A DNA stretch of 64,000 nucleotides, taken from assembly GCA_037179335.1 (NCBI GenBank), contig JAKZHN010000058.1:56769-120768 (forward strand), read 5' to 3'. Position 1 is the stretch's first letter. The number at the start of each line of letters is the position of its first letter. Made by a program: the position numbers and the translations under genes. The notes under the pieces are model-generated. The model searched no databases. It was not told where the DNA came from and was given only the letters and a program-made list of their open reading frames with translations. This DNA comes from Cyclaneusma minus. Lineage: Eukaryota; Ascomycota; Leotiomycetes; Marthamycetales; Marthamycetaceae. This document shows positions 1-12,333 of the stretch, piece by piece.

Positions 1-50
1 AATTACTGGGGATATTCCCAATTACTGGGATTATTTCCAATTACTGCGAA
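1..50. repeat. Short tandem repeat at left edge (AATTACTGGG-type)
   Basis: Three imperfect copies of a unit of about 20 bp starting AATTACTG(G/C)G, followed by an AT-rich stretch. It is probably the tail of a repeat that continues to the left of the window. Confidence 0.5.
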
Positions 51-1353
51 TATTTTTAAATATTGAAGGGGGGTTCAGACTTTTGGCGCATGACTGTATA
101 TTAGATGTCTGTCCGGTGCCCTTCTGTTCTTCGGGGTTGTGCTTGATCGTAAGGAAAACTACACCCTCCCAGTGCTTCCACATTCATGCTATTCCATTTG
201 CTTTCGTGAGTTGAAAAGAGAGGAAGGAGGGAAGGGTTTTATAGAACTCCTCCTGCATGTCAAAGAATCTTGATTGGGTAATGACGGTGACTAGACACTG
301 CGGTGCTAGTAGCAAGTTCAGGCGGTAGGGAGGAAGACCGACAGAAAATGTTTCTCGACAATTAGTAGACTTCACTCAGGTGCTTTGGGAAGTCCCAGAA
401 TCCAGAAAGATTTCAACTTGGGCGTTCGGTGATTATTTAACTGGGCTTGATGCTGCTGGCGCCAAATGGGCGGGGGAAGGCCATGGAGCTCTTTCTCTGC
501 CCGTGCCTGGTTTGCTTGTTGAAAGGTGGGAAGGAGGGGAGGCTTTTATAGCTGGAGAGATGGATCATTGTAGAAGCTTCAAGGATTCAGACGAAAAGAA
601 ATGTCAGCGAGAAATTTCTCAGGGGTTCGTCCCAAGCTTCGACAGCTGGGATCAAAAGATGACAGCAGGAATTTCATTCGACAACAGACAGCACTCAATC
701 GTGAGACTCCAGTTGAGTTCTCAGGTAAGGTATGCTGCTTTGAGAATTTCCTGAAGCGGGAGATCTTGCCTCCTAGGTGTTCGGTGACTTTTGTCTGGTT
801 TGATGGTGCTGGTATCCGAATCCCTTGCATGCTTACCTACTGTGGACTTCAGGAGTCTCGTGTAACGATGCTAAATGAGTTGGAGAATCCTAGCCCAGTC
901 TCGGGCTCATCGTCTGTACCCTACCGTGATTTCATTGTATTGTTTCATAGCCAGATTAGACTTGAATATGACGTTTGGGGGATTCCGTGATGTTGGAGAG
1001 GTTGTGATATGCGTGGATTCGGGGAATCATCCGCTGGTAGTCTCCACTTTGGATCCACATGAGTACGACCCTTGCCCACTCCTCCTTGGCGCATGGAAAT
1101 TCGCGTCCTCCTGGTTCCAGATGTGAAGGAAACTCAAAAAGAGTGACGTCCTGAAGTCACACGAAGAGGAAGTAAGCTTGCCAGGAATTCGGACGATAGT
1201 CACGCCGATTGTGAAAGCAAGACTGCCGACCCTCTCTGTTGATGAACACCGTGTCTCGAGGATAACCTGATCTTGCACGTCAAATTCAAAGATTCAAGTC
1301 GCCTCACGCCAAAATCCATCCGGTCGATCCTCACAAGTCCAGCAGTCCACAAG
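51..1353 (+). other. Gene-poor block with two or three degenerate promoter-like units
   Basis: I see no convincing gene here. Two segments resemble each other: around 207-265 and 515-575, each a GA-rich run (GAAAG, GGAAGGAGGG) leading into TTTTATAG and then a short purine/pyrimidine tract. At about 425 and 780 there is a second shared segment beginning TTCGGTGA and continuing into GATG(C/G)TGCTGG. At about 499 a CGTGCCTGG lies roughly 40 bp before the TTTTATAG at 545, echoing the CACGTG-TATA spacing of the array at 13.7-19.2 kb. A GACAGCAGGAA at about 663 matches a motif found throughout that array. I read this as decayed members of the same family, separated from the main array by the copia element. 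Confidence 0.4.
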
Positions 1354-1800
1354 ATGGTTGTCATGCGACAAGGAGCAGCAATTGCTGCAAGAATAGCCGG
1401 GATGGTCAGAGGACCAGTAGGAACAGCGCGAAGTCCAGCAGCGTGCTTACGAGCATCCCAGATGCTCAATAATTCCTCCCGAACATCGACAACTCCGCCA
1501 TTCACCATACGCCGGACCTACCGAACTGGTAATTTTCATGCCTACAACAAGTATTCCGGGGAGAAGACAGGGAGAAGGATAGTAATGGCAGGACTAGCTG
1601 TGTGCTTCGTATGTCTTCCCCTCTAGGATCCAATATCTAAACCATGTTGAACTCATGATTTTCGGTGTCAGGTCGCATTTCTCTTCCCCTGGAAAACCAT
1701 CCTGGAGATTCGCCAAGAGAAGCTTTGTTGGGACAGCCGGGACGGCCATGGGCACGTGCGTGGCACGTGCCGAGCGCTTAGCGCTAAAGGGCAGAGCTAG
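1354..1800 (+). CDS. Small predicted membrane protein, probably truncated by a transposon
   Basis: Proposed exons are 1354-1608 and 1672-1800. The 63-bp intron has donor GTATGT and acceptor GTGTCAG and is phase 0. The start ATG at 1354 sits in a good context (ACAAGATGG). The 85-residue first exon is rich in Arg, Ala and Ser, like a mitochondrial targeting peptide. A Tyr/Lys-rich stretch follows (RRTYRTGNFHAYNKYSGEK), then one hydrophobic segment continuing across the splice (MAGLAVCFVAFLFPW) and a charged tail (KTILEIRQEK). After about 1738 the sequence becomes GC-rich transposon-border DNA, so the last 20 or so residues are probably not native and the true C-terminus has been lost. I do not recognise the family. 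A small inner-membrane mitochondrial protein is an inference from composition only. Confidence 0.4.
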
Positions 1801-1850
1801 CTAGTCGGACGGGCACCAGACCCTTAAGGTCTGGCGCGCCCTTTATTAAA
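1738..1850. repeat. GC-rich transposon border island
   Basis: An abrupt GC-rich patch marks the edge of the AT desert. It contains two CACGTG sites, a palindromic CTTAGCGCTAAAG-type core and a hairpin at about 1818-1835 (CAGACC C TTAA GGTCTG). Its CACGTG plus GCGCTTAGCGC content resembles the islands at 28.55 and 36.9 kb. It is probably a terminal or subterminal part of an element. Confidence 0.45.
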
Positions 1851-4698
1851 CTCCTTTTTTTTTAGACAAATACAATATCTGTGAATAATACCCCTACGCG
1901 CGTAGAATCCCGAATTTTGTAAATTCGACACTAATTAATTGTCCCTTTTATAAAAATAACAGATTGGCAAAATTCAATTTAAAAAAAAACATCTTTGCTT
2001 GGGAAAGGCCCGTCCTGCCCTATAAAATTTTATGCTAAAAATAATTAAGGCAATTTATTTGCTTTAAAATTATATTTGCGCAAAATTCGTTTTATTTTAT
2101 ATAGTTTTTTGAAAATTAATTATTAAAAAAATTGCAGTATTTGCTAGGGCAAATTCGCTTTATTAAAGTTTGTATTTTGGAAAAATCCGTTCTATTATAT
2201 ATAATATTTTAAATTACTTTTTATTAAATTCCCGCGCATTATTGCGCTAATTAATTGTAGCATTCTATACAGCTTTAATTATTAAGCCAATTATTGCAAG
2301 CTTCGCCTTAAAGGTTTAAATAGCCTTGCTAATTCCGCCGCTTTTTCAAGCCCTTTTAATATTGCAAAATTCTTTTCCATTTTGCAATTTTAAAATCTCA
2401 AATTTATAATTTATAAATCTGCAATTTCAAAATTTTAAATTTGCAATACTCAAATTTATATTTTTAAAATTGCGCAAATTGCGCAAATTAAAGCCCTATT
2501 TGCTTTTTTAAAACTAGGCACCCGCATTGGCTAGTTTTTTACTTTATAATTTTAAAGATTTTTTCTTTAATATTTATATTGCTTTATATATTTTAAAATC
2601 AATTAAAGCTTTTAAAACTTTATTTGCAGCTATAGAGAATAGTAATAATAATAAAATTATATTAAAAATTTAAATAATATAAAATATTAATAAAATAAAA
2701 ACTTCAGAAATAAAAATCTATAATAAAGTTTTAAAAGCTTTAAAAAAGCTATTTATAAAAGCCTAAATTAATTTTAAAAATTTCTTAAAATAAATAGCGT
2801 TTTTATTTCAAAATCAATAAATATTGCTAAAGCCCTTTATTAAATTATTGCAAAATAATAACTTTATAATCGGATTCCAATTGAAATTAAAAAAAAACAA
2901 ATAAAATCCCTGTATAATTTAAATTTCCGCTATTTAAAAATCAGATTTTGAAAGAATTTACGCATTTTTTAAAATAAGCTTTAGAAAATAATATTTCCTA
3001 TAATAGAGATTTTCCCACCTCCAAATAATTTATTTTATTTGCTTTACATTAATTCCCAGTTTTCTATAAATATAAAATTCTATCTAAAAATATTAATATA
3101 TAATAATCCTTTGGCTAGTTTAAACAATTATAGTATTATTATAAATAATAATATATTTAAAAAAAATGAAAAGCTAATAAAAGTTTATAGCTAGAATAAA
3201 AATATAAAATATAGTAATAAAATATAAAATATTTTTAATTTAATTTTTTTTTTAATTATTATAAAAAACTGGATATTAATAAAAATATTCTGCTATTTGT
3301 ATTTTTAATTATGCTAATTAATTAAATCCTGATTTTTTATTATTGGATTATTATGCTTTAATGGCTATTTATAAAGCAGTAAATAAAAATAATTAAAAAC
3401 TATTTTAAAACTATAAGCAAAAAATAAAAATATTTTAGTTTTTGGGAGTTAATTTTCTATAAAGAAATAGTGAAAAATGATTTAAATAAATTAAAAAATA
3501 AATATTTTAAAATCCTTTTTAAAAATATAAAAGGCACCTATTATAAGCAATTAAATATATAGGACCATTTTTTAAATGTTATTTTTAAAATTTCAAAATT
3601 TAAGGGAATTTTTATTAAAAATTCAATTATATTTAAAAACCTCCAATCAAATCTTTGCATAATTATAAAAGCTAAAATAGCCATTATTTAAAAGCAATTT
3701 TAAATTAATGCCAAATATAATAAAAATAACAATTATACCAACAAATTCAAGCAATTTAATAATAGCAATTCCAAAAATTACTTAAATTTAAATTCCGGAA
3801 ATTATTTAAATTTTAAAAGAAAATATTAAAAAAATAAATACTGAATTTATTTTAAATTAAATTGCAAATTATAAAAGCATAGTTTTTTAAAAAAAATAGC
3901 TAAATATTAAAAGAAATAAAACAACACAGCCAAAAAGGCTGGTAAATTTTATTTTAAATTAAATTTTAGGAATTCTATAATAAAAAAATAGTAATTAGAA
4001 TTTAAAAAATAACAAAATTAAAATCGTTAAATAATATTTTTTATAAGTTTTAAAAATTTAAAATTAAATAAAAATAATAAATATAGAAAAAAGAATTAAA
4101 GCAATATATTTCATATTTAGTATTTCGAAAAAAATAATATTTAGCATATTATAGATATATTGGCAAATAATACAGTATTTTATATTTATATTGGTCAAAA
4201 TCAAAGGTAATTTCCAATTGCTAAACCAATGCCAAATTTACGCCGATAAGCAAATATTATTTTTTATGTTTGGACTTTTAAATTTTGCTATAATAATAAT
4301 AAATTCTATAGAATTATATTAAATATTAAAGTTTTCAATATATTTATAATTGGCTATTTTTAATTTTTAATTTTATTTTAGTAAATGCCAAAATTAATAT
4401 TGAATAAATCTAAAATTGAAAAAATCAAAATTATTTTTGAAAAAGAAAAATCCATTATTTTTAAAATAGCTGTTATTTTTTTGGAGTTATAAAATTCTAT
4501 ATTTATAGCAATAATATACCAATTTTAATATACCTGTAAAATTTGAATAAATGAAAAATTATATTCAATAATATTGGAAATTATATAATGCAAAAATACT
4601 CTAAATGGCCAATTATAAAAAAGTTTGGCTATTTATAATTTTTTATTAAGCCAAAATTAATTATTAAAAATAAATGGAATTATTTTATAAAGCCAAAA

Positions 4699-4968
4699 AT
4701 GGAATGGATTTATAGAAATTTAAAATATCTAAGTATTAAAAAGCTTTGCAAGGTTTTTAAAAATGCCAAATATTATTTTAATATTAAAAATTTAAAAGAA
4801 TTAATTAAATTTTGCAAAAAATGCCAGTTTTATAGCAAGCCTTTAAGCAAATTTAATTTTAATTTTAATTTCAATTTCAATTATTTTATTATAATGAATA
4901 TTATTTTTATTAATGGCAAAAAAGCCTTTTATATTATAAATAATGCAATTAAATTTTTAATATATTAA
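4699..4968 (+). pseudogene. Copia integrase fragment (zinc-binding HHCC and start of catalytic core)
   Basis: An 89-codon open stretch in the retrotransposon. It shows the spacing of the integrase zinc-binding region: a C-x2-C pair in LIKFCKKCQFY, followed by a basic segment (KPLSKFNFNF), and then a hydrophobic run with Gly (MNIIFINGK) at the position where copia integrases have the VDVMYINGKPVLHV-type strand. Asn and Ile are greatly over-represented and acidic residues are missing, as expected when RIP turns GAT into AAT and GTN into ATN. It is non-functional. Confidence 0.65.
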
Positions 4969-6166
4969 ATTTTTAAAGCCATTAATTTAGCTATTGGTAT
5001 TTTTGCAAGGAATATTTAAAGACTTATTTAAAATTATTTAAAATTATTAGGCATAATATTGGTATTAAAATAGCAAATAATATTTTTTGCTAGAATATTA
5101 AATTATATAGTATTTAACATAATAAAGTCTCTATAAAAGCTTATTATAGTATTGTTAAAATGGAAAAATACTATAGTTTTTTTAAAAAAGCTTATAATAT
5201 TTTTGCCGAAAAATGGCTTAAAAACATTTTGGACTTTATTTTTCAAATGGCAATTAAAGCTATAAATAATATTGCTGGACCTAATAACTTAATATTTATT
5301 TTTTAATATTTAATGCATATTTTAAATTTGCAAAAAACTTTTTATTATTTTTAGAAATATATTAGAGAATTTAAGCTATTTAAAGATACAGCAAAAAGAT
5401 AAGAAAGCTTTGGGCTAAATGCATTGTATTTAGTGCTTTAAATATTAGAAATAGCCTAAATACTTTTGCTATTATAGATTTTTTTTGGCTTTTAAATTTA
5501 AATCCGGAGAAGAAAAAATGGCAAAGCTTCCATAATTTGCTAAAAATTAATAATTAGATTTATATTTTTTAAATATTAATTAAATTGTATTTTATCCTAA
5601 AAGATAACCTTTTAAAATTAGTATTATTTGCAATGCCTTTTAAATTAATAAATAGCATAATTTCTAAGCCAAAATTAAAGCCAATTTTTAAAAAATTATT
5701 TAACGATTCAAATTAAAAGCTAAATAAACCAATTTTTAAACCCCAAACAACCCTGAAATAGCCAATTAAAAAAGGATTTGAAAAACCAAGAAAATTTTTA
5801 AATTCAGCTAAATTAGCTAAAAAGGCAAATGTCCTAGTTTTAATTAAAAAAAGCTTCCGGATTTTAATTCCTTTTAAAAAAAAGGAAAAACTAGTATTTT
5901 TTTAAATTTATTTAAAATGACTTTAATATTATAGAAATATACCTTTATTATAAAAACAATTAAAAAAACAAATTTATTATTTATTTAATTGCCAAAACAA
6001 TTGCAAATTTATCTTCAGCAAATTAATTAAAGCAAAAAGGCAAAATTATTATATTTGGCAAAGCTTTTAAAATATTAAATGCCATTAAAATTAATATTTT
6101 TATTGCTATTAGTGTTTTTAATTTTCTTTTAATTTTGAAATTTATATTAAACACGTTAAAATATTT

Positions 6167-6560
6167 GGAATTAGGCTAGTAAAAGAAATTAAAGGCAAAA
6201 TTATTATAGCTTTATATAAAAAATTAAAATAGTTATTTATAGCTATAAAAGTGCTAAAAAGAAATATTTAGGCCCCAATTACTTAATATTATAGCTAAAA
6301 ATTAATTATTTATATTGCGTTATTTTTTTTAAAAAAAACAGCTGAATTTTGGGCTAGGGATATTATTTAAGCTTATTTTTAATTTAAAAATAAATTTAAA
6401 AAAGATAGTGTATTGCAATTTATTTAAAACAATTAAAAATAAATATTTTTTAGGAATTTTAATTTAAATTCTAAAGCCATTTTATAAATTGGTAAAAGCT
6501 GGCCTATATTAGTACATGATTTATATTAAGTATTATTTTACTCAATTATTTTTGAAAATA
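6167..6560 (+). pseudogene. Copia reverse transcriptase relic
   Basis: Reading one plus frame from 6167 gives LVKEIKGK, then an ALYKK...LFIAIKV segment, then APIT...LIIYIALFF and FWARDII-stop-AY. This follows the order of copia RT blocks (SRLVDEIKG, KARLVVQAY, SPTIQR.S.RLI, RDITQAY). At least five in-frame stops occur, mostly at positions explained by CAA or CAG to TAA or TAG. It belongs to the same element as the integrase fragment at 4.7-5.0 kb. Confidence 0.55.
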
Positions 6561-7835
6561 TGTATTTATAATTTATACCTGTTTTTTAGCAAAATTAAAA
6601 CTTTTTTTTGCAATTATTAGAATTCAAATTAATAATACCCTATAGCTATATAATGCTATATAGGCTAAATTTAAAAAAATTAAATTTTATAAAGCTAGTT
6701 TTAATGCTAATTTCAAAAAAAAAAAAATTATAGATTATTTCCTTTTATTTAATGGCTGTATTTTAAACTTAAATAAAAATAGCTTTATATATTTTTATTT
6801 AAAAAAGCAAAAAAAATGTGAATTTCAATGCTTTTATTATAAAATATAATTATATAGAATATAGGGTTTATAATGCTTATACAGCACCTTCACCAGACCT
6901 TGCACTTTCTCGCTCGCAGTTGAATAAACACCCAGCTTTTCCACTTTCATAGCCCCAGTTACGATCTGGGCTCAACATTTCGCAGCTGTCGTCTTCTATC
7001 AAAGCTTTGACATACCAAAGCCCTTGACGACAGCAAACGTCTCAAATTACAGGAAAGCGCTCTCCCGACAGCAGAAAATGCCAAGGGCCAGTATGCGAGC
7101 AGCATTCATACATTTACAGCTTTCTAAACCAAGTACCACTCTACGGTGGGAAGTGGATCTTCATAGGTCACAGTTCCACAATCGAGAATCACATCATGAA
7201 CTAGACAGGCCGGTCGTCCTGGTCTACTTCCTCGTCGGCTCTTGAGGTCTCGAAGCAAGCCCCTCCCGTGCTAATTTATAGGTGTTTTCTAGCAGCCCAG
7301 CGAGTGACTAAATGCTCCTGGTCTTCAGGGTCAAGAACCCAGCCAATGAAGCCTTACGAGTTGCGCTTCCTTCACCTAGAATTTCACTACATAGATGGTC
7401 TCGACAGTACATTCCTAACGACAGCAGACTCGTCATTCGACAGCAAAATTGTCAATCGACAGCAGTAGAGCACAGAAGACAATAAATCAGCGACTAGCTC
7501 CACTGTAGGTTCCAGAGGTCGTCGAAATCTAGCCTTAGCAATCCAACACAGACACGAGTGACCAACTCGACATACCAAGGATCTCAAGCCCGGAAGACCA
7601 GCTGCTTGCTTGGAGCTGTCAATTTGCCGCAGCGGCTCGGTTTCTCGAGGCTTGAAATTTCCCAGGCGGCAACTCGAGCTCTATTTATAATCCCTTGCCC
7701 AGAGTCTTGCAATCCAATGACCCTTACTCCTTCCCCACCCTCAGAATCAAGGCCTAAGCGGTAGGCAGTCTTCTTGCGTAACACAACATCTTTAAAGAAC
7801 TTACTTTCTTCTGGATTTGGAGAGCAGACTTCTCC

Positions 7836-8950
7836 AACTTGCTTCGGTCGTGTGATTCCCTGGGAAATAGCTGCATGTTGTTGGTTGAGACACGACCTAG
7901 GTGTAGGTACGAGGTGAGGTAGAAAAAATTCGTCCGAAGTAGGTCATAGAACTTACTTGCTTGGAAAACTGTGAACCGGAAAGTGACGGGTGGTGGTAAC
8001 GCTGAATGACAGAAGAATAGCTGGAATGACGGTAATAGACGCAGAGGCGCTGTCAAAGGTCATGATATTCGAACGGATGTGGCAAGCAACCACACGCCTA
8101 GATTCTATTCAGCTCCTTGCGTAGGCAGTCTGCAGTGGCCATGTGGGAGCTTTGCTCGGGTAGTTGTGCGTCAACTCACAGAATCAGCCCTGCCCCGTAG
8201 CTTTATACCTTTTCATGAACGCGCCGTCTGGAGGCTTACCGGACACCAGATGATTCAGTCCTCAGAATGCCAACAGTCACGTCACTTTCAACTCTTGTTC
8301 ATATTGGGCTCACGCCCAGATATAAATGCTGGCTCTGTCTTCAGATCGCTGGTCCTTATGGCCAGCTCCCCCCCACCGATACGCATCTTTGCNAACTTGC
8401 TTCGGTCGTGTGATTCCCTGGGAAATAGCTGCATGTTGTTGGTTGAGACACGACCTAGGTGTAGGTACGAGGTGAGGTAGAAAAAATTCGTCCGAAGTAG
8501 GTCATAGAACTTACTTGCTTGGAAAACTGTGAACCGGAAAGTGACGGGTGGTGGTAACGCTGAATGACAGAAGAATAGCTGGAATGACGGTAATAGACGC
8601 AGAGGCGCTGTCAAAGGTCATGATATTCGAACGGATGTGGCAAGCAACCACACGCCTAGATTCTATTCAGCTCCTTGCGTAGGCAGTCTGCAGTGGCCAT
8701 GTGGGAGCTTTGCTCGGGTAGTTGTGCGTCAACTCACAGAATCAGCCCTGCCCCGTAGCTTTATACCTTTTCATGAACGCGCCGTCTGGAGGCTTACCGG
8801 ACACCAGATGATTCAGTCCTCAGAATGCCAACAGTCACGTCACTTTCAACTCTTGTTCATATTGGGCTCACGCCCAGATATAAATGCTGGCTCTGTCTTC
8901 AGATCGCTGGTCCTTATGGCCAGCTCCCCCCCACCGATACGCATCTTTGC
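7836..8950. other. Assembly gap (N at 8393) between two identical 557-bp copies
   Basis: 7836-8392 and 8394-8950 start and end with the same sequence at a constant offset of 558 and look identical wherever I compared them. The left copy ends exactly at the N and the right copy starts exactly after it. This is the pattern of two overlapping contig ends joined without merging the overlap. Confidence 0.85.
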
Positions 8951-9080
8951 TAGCCGTCAGATTGCTCCCCTTGCTGTGACATACTCCGCAACAGTACTCC
9001 ACCCTCGCTGCGCAATCTCAGATTTCGCGAGATCTTGTTTCTTTCTAAGGGGAAAATTATCCATGCAGGGGCTGCGACAG

Positions 9081-10172
9081 CAGAGCCGTGACGCAGCGAC
9101 AGGAGAACACGAACGATGCTCGGAGCCCCTGTTAGTCCATCCTCAACGTCCAACGCCATGTTACTAGTAGTATCAGGGCACATCCCGAAATGATAGCACC
9201 TGACATGAGGAGACGTATAAATAGACCCCTTTGTTCTTCTTTGAGACCATAAACGAAAACATACACGACTCATCGTGATGGGAGCAATGGAAAACAGAAC
9301 CTGAAACATTTTCAAGGGTTGTGAAGCCAGCTGCTAAAGATTCGAGAAAACTAAAGCCTGGGATAATTTCCCAAAACAAGGCTCTACAAAGAAATAATGT
9401 TAGCTTAGCCCTGAAAGTGACTATGCGGTCTGATCGGGGATAGGAATCTGAGACAAGAGCAAAGATCTTGGAAGAACACTAACAAGGTGAAAGTGACACT
9501 GACAGCCTCCCACGGCCAATTTTTAGCTTCGAACCCTATGCCACTAGCAGTACCAAGCCATGTCACGCACGCGCTAGGTTTAGCCAGGTTCAGGTGGCGG
9601 CCAGAAATTTTATAAATACNCAGAGCCGTGACGCAGCGACAGGAGAACACGAACGATGCTCGGAGCCCCTGTTAGTCCATCCTCAACGTCCAACGCCATG
9701 TTACTAGTAGTATCAGGGCACATCCCGAAATGATAGCACCTGACATGAGGAGACGTATAAATAGACCCCTTTGTTCTTCTTTGAGACCATAAACGAAAAC
9801 ATACACGACTCATCGTGATGGGAGCAATGGAAAACAGAACCTGAAACATTTTCAAGGGTTGTGAAGCCAGCTGCTAAAGATTCGAGAAAACTAAAGCCTG
9901 GGATAATTTCCCAAAACAAGGCTCTACAAAGAAATAATGTTAGCTTAGCCCTGAAAGTGACTATGCGGTCTGATCGGGGATAGGAATCTGAGACAGGAAT
10001 CTGAGACAAGAGCAAAGATCTTGGAAGAACACTAACAAGGTGAAAGTGACACTGACAGCCTCCCACGGCCAATTTTTAGCTTCGAACCCTATGCCACTAG
10101 CAGTACCAAGCCATGTCACGCACGCGCTAGGTTTAGCCAGGTTCAGGTGGCGGCCAGAAATTTTATAAATAC
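9081..10172. other. Assembly gap (N at 9620) between two near-identical copies
   Basis: 9081-9619 repeats as 9621-10172. The only clear difference I found is a 13-bp tandem doubling (GACAGGAATCTGA) in the right copy. The copies meet exactly at the N, as at 8393, so an unmerged contig overlap is more likely than a biological duplication. Confidence 0.8.
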
Positions 10173-11081
10173 TCTTTTGCATTCCATGAGAGCCGCCATG
10201 CTTGTAAACACGCAAGAGAGTTGGCGATTGTTTGTCGGAAACTTGGAGGATTGTGGTCTAAAAAGAATCTCCTTGGGAGCTATTTTCTATCCAGTGCAGA
10301 AAAGCTGATTACTTCATGTGGTGGTCAAAGCAAATTAACTCTGGAACGACTATTTTGGGTTTGCGTATTGTAATTTCTCATCATCAATTGTATGAGTCTG
10401 CGGCAGCAAGAAGCGCAAAGGACAGCAGTTTGAGCGACAGCAGAAACGCTGGACAATACCGGCAATAGGAAAACAGTGAATTGGGACAGCCAATAGCCAT
10501 ACAAGGGAAAAGGGAAACAGTTCTGTACTTTCAACTGNAGGAATCTGAGACAAGAGCAAAGATCTTGGAAGAACACTAACAAGGTGAAAGTGACACTGAC
10601 AGCCTCCCACGGCCAATTTTTAGCTTCGAACCCTATGCCACTAGCAGTACCAAGCCATGTCACGCACGCGCTAGGTTTAGCCAGGTTCAGGTGGCGGCCA
10701 GAAATTTTATAAATACTCTTTTGCATTCCATGAGAGCCGCCATGCTTGTAAACACGCAAGAGAGTTGGCGATTGTTTGTCGGAAACTTGGAGGATTGTGG
10801 TCTAAAAAGAATCTCCTTGGGAGCTATTTTCTATCCAGTGCAGAAAAGCTGATTACTTCATGTGGTGGTCAAAGCAAATTAACTCTGGAACGACTATTTT
10901 GGGTTTGCGTATTGTAATTTCTCATCATCAATTGTATGAGTCTGCGGCAGCAAGAAGCGCAAAGGACAGCAGTTTGAGCGACAGCAGAAACGCTGGACAA
11001 TACCGGCAATAGGAAAACAGTGAATTGGGACAGCCAATAGCCATACAAGGGAAAAGGGAAACAGTTCTGTACTTTCAACTG
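9995..11081. other. Assembly gap (N at 10538) between two 543-bp copies
   Basis: 9995-10537 repeats as 10539-11081 at a constant offset of 544, with the break exactly at the N. Same interpretation as the other single-N junctions. Confidence 0.85.
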
Positions 11082-12034
11082 TACACACGAAAGAAAACCC
11101 TGCGGTCATAAACTGCAGCAGCTTTTCAGGCACCATAGCCTTCTTTGGATAGCTATTTTGATTCTTGATCTTCCAGACCAGAACTTGCTAGGAATTTTAT
11201 ACTTCTCTCGATTACTAGCCAGCGAACAGTTCATGGGCTTGTTCACTCGTCTCTCAGGCTTTGAAGTTCCACCTGCGAAGTCGCGACTTCACTCACAACA
11301 TTCCATGAAGATAGCAAGTCCGACTCGCGTGCCAGACCCCCACCACTCTACTAGGATTGAGGAAGGGTATAAATACACCTGAATTTTCTGCGATATAGAG
11401 AACCGAGTACTGGGTTTTGACACATGGTCGGTAACGAGTACCACATTGCTGCGTCCACCGTGTTTCCACCTAGGGTAAAGAAAAAACNCTGCGGCAGCAA
11501 GAAGCGCAAAGGACAGCAGTTTGAGCGACAGCAGAAACGCTGGACAATACCGGCAATAGGAAAACAGTGAATTGGGACAGCCAATAGCCATACAAGGGAA
11601 AAGGGAAACAGTTCTGTACTTTCAACTGTACACACGAAAGAAAACCCTGCGGTCATAAACTGCAGCAGCTTTTCAGGCACCATAGCCTTCTTTGGATAGC
11701 TATTTTGATTCTTGATCTTCCAGACCAGAACTTGCTAGGAATTTTATACTTCTCTCGATTACTAGCCAGCGAACAGTTCATGGGCTTGTTCACTCGTCTC
11801 TCAGGCTTTGAAGTTCCACCTGCGAAGTCGCGACTTCACTCACAACATTCCATGAAGATAGCAAGTCCGACTCGCGTGCCAGACCCCCACCACTCTACTA
11901 GGATTGAGGAAGCGTATAAATACACCTGAATTTTCTGCGATATAGAGAACCGAGTACTGGGTTTTGACACATGGTCGGTAACGAGTACCACATTGCTGCG
12001 TCCACCATGTTTCCACCTAGGGTAAAGAAAAAAC
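10942..12034. other. Assembly gap (N at 11488) between two 546-bp copies
   Basis: 10942-11487 repeats as 11489-12034 (offset 547). I see two single-base differences: GGAAGGGTATAAA versus GGAAGCGTATAAA, and CCACCGTG versus CCACCATG. They could be sequencing errors at contig ends or haplotype differences. Confidence 0.85.
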
Positions 12035-12333
12035 CATAGAGTCGCTAGGAAGTAGTGACTTGTCCGAGCACTCTGTGAGTTGGGCAAATGTTGCTCTAAT
12101 TTCTAAAGAATTGACGATACATTGATGATACATTGATAGCAAAAGCCTTTCGAAACAGTGAAACCTCGGGCACCAATAGAACGACTGGAAATTGATCGAC
12201 CAAAGAAATGGAACAACAATGGCAACCCCCAGCACCATATCAGAAACAGGAGAAGTCACCGCTCCAACAATCACAGCCCTTGCTTAGCCACTCTCCTAGC
12301 TGCCTTCGAGCCCTGCCAAGTATCGCAGCGCCA

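Larger units (their letters stand above)
1745..6885 (+). mobile_element. RIP-degraded Ty1/copia-type LTR retrotransposon, truncated
   Basis: A block of about 5 kb of extreme AT content carries, in the expected order on the plus strand, gag-like sequence (about 3.3-3.7 kb, weak), an integrase fragment (4699-4968) and copia reverse transcriptase sequence (about 6167-6560). All frames are interrupted by TAA/TAG codons typical of RIP. The AT-rich character stops abruptly near 6885, before an RNase H or 3' LTR could be found, so the element seems to be 3'-truncated. I could not find a matching LTR pair. Confidence 0.65.
6886..12333 (+). repeat. Left part of the promoter-unit array, with assembly duplications
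   Basis: No protein gene is supported. The block holds repeated motifs shared with 13.7-19.2 kb: GACAGCAGAAA-type sites (7068, 7424, 7437, 9075, 10432 and their copies) and TATA boxes, namely TATAAATA at 9216, 10164, 11368 and 11915, TATAAATG near 8321, TTTATAATC near 7682 and TTTTATAC near 11196. Most of these units lack a perfect CACGTG and show degenerate forms such as GTCACGTCAC (8276) or GTCACGCACG (10112). Four single-N gaps with flanking duplicates inflate the block by about 2.2 kb. Near 12110 an 11-bp unit GATACATTGAT is tandemly doubled. Confidence 0.5.

Noticed and set aside
10869..11078. Reverse-strand ORFs in the array with a signal-peptide-like stretch (FLLPVLSSVSAVAQ)
   Set aside because: Other units give similar hydrophobic runs only because the conserved GACAGCAG-CGGCAA motif translates that way. 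Start, length and downstream sequence are not conserved between units.
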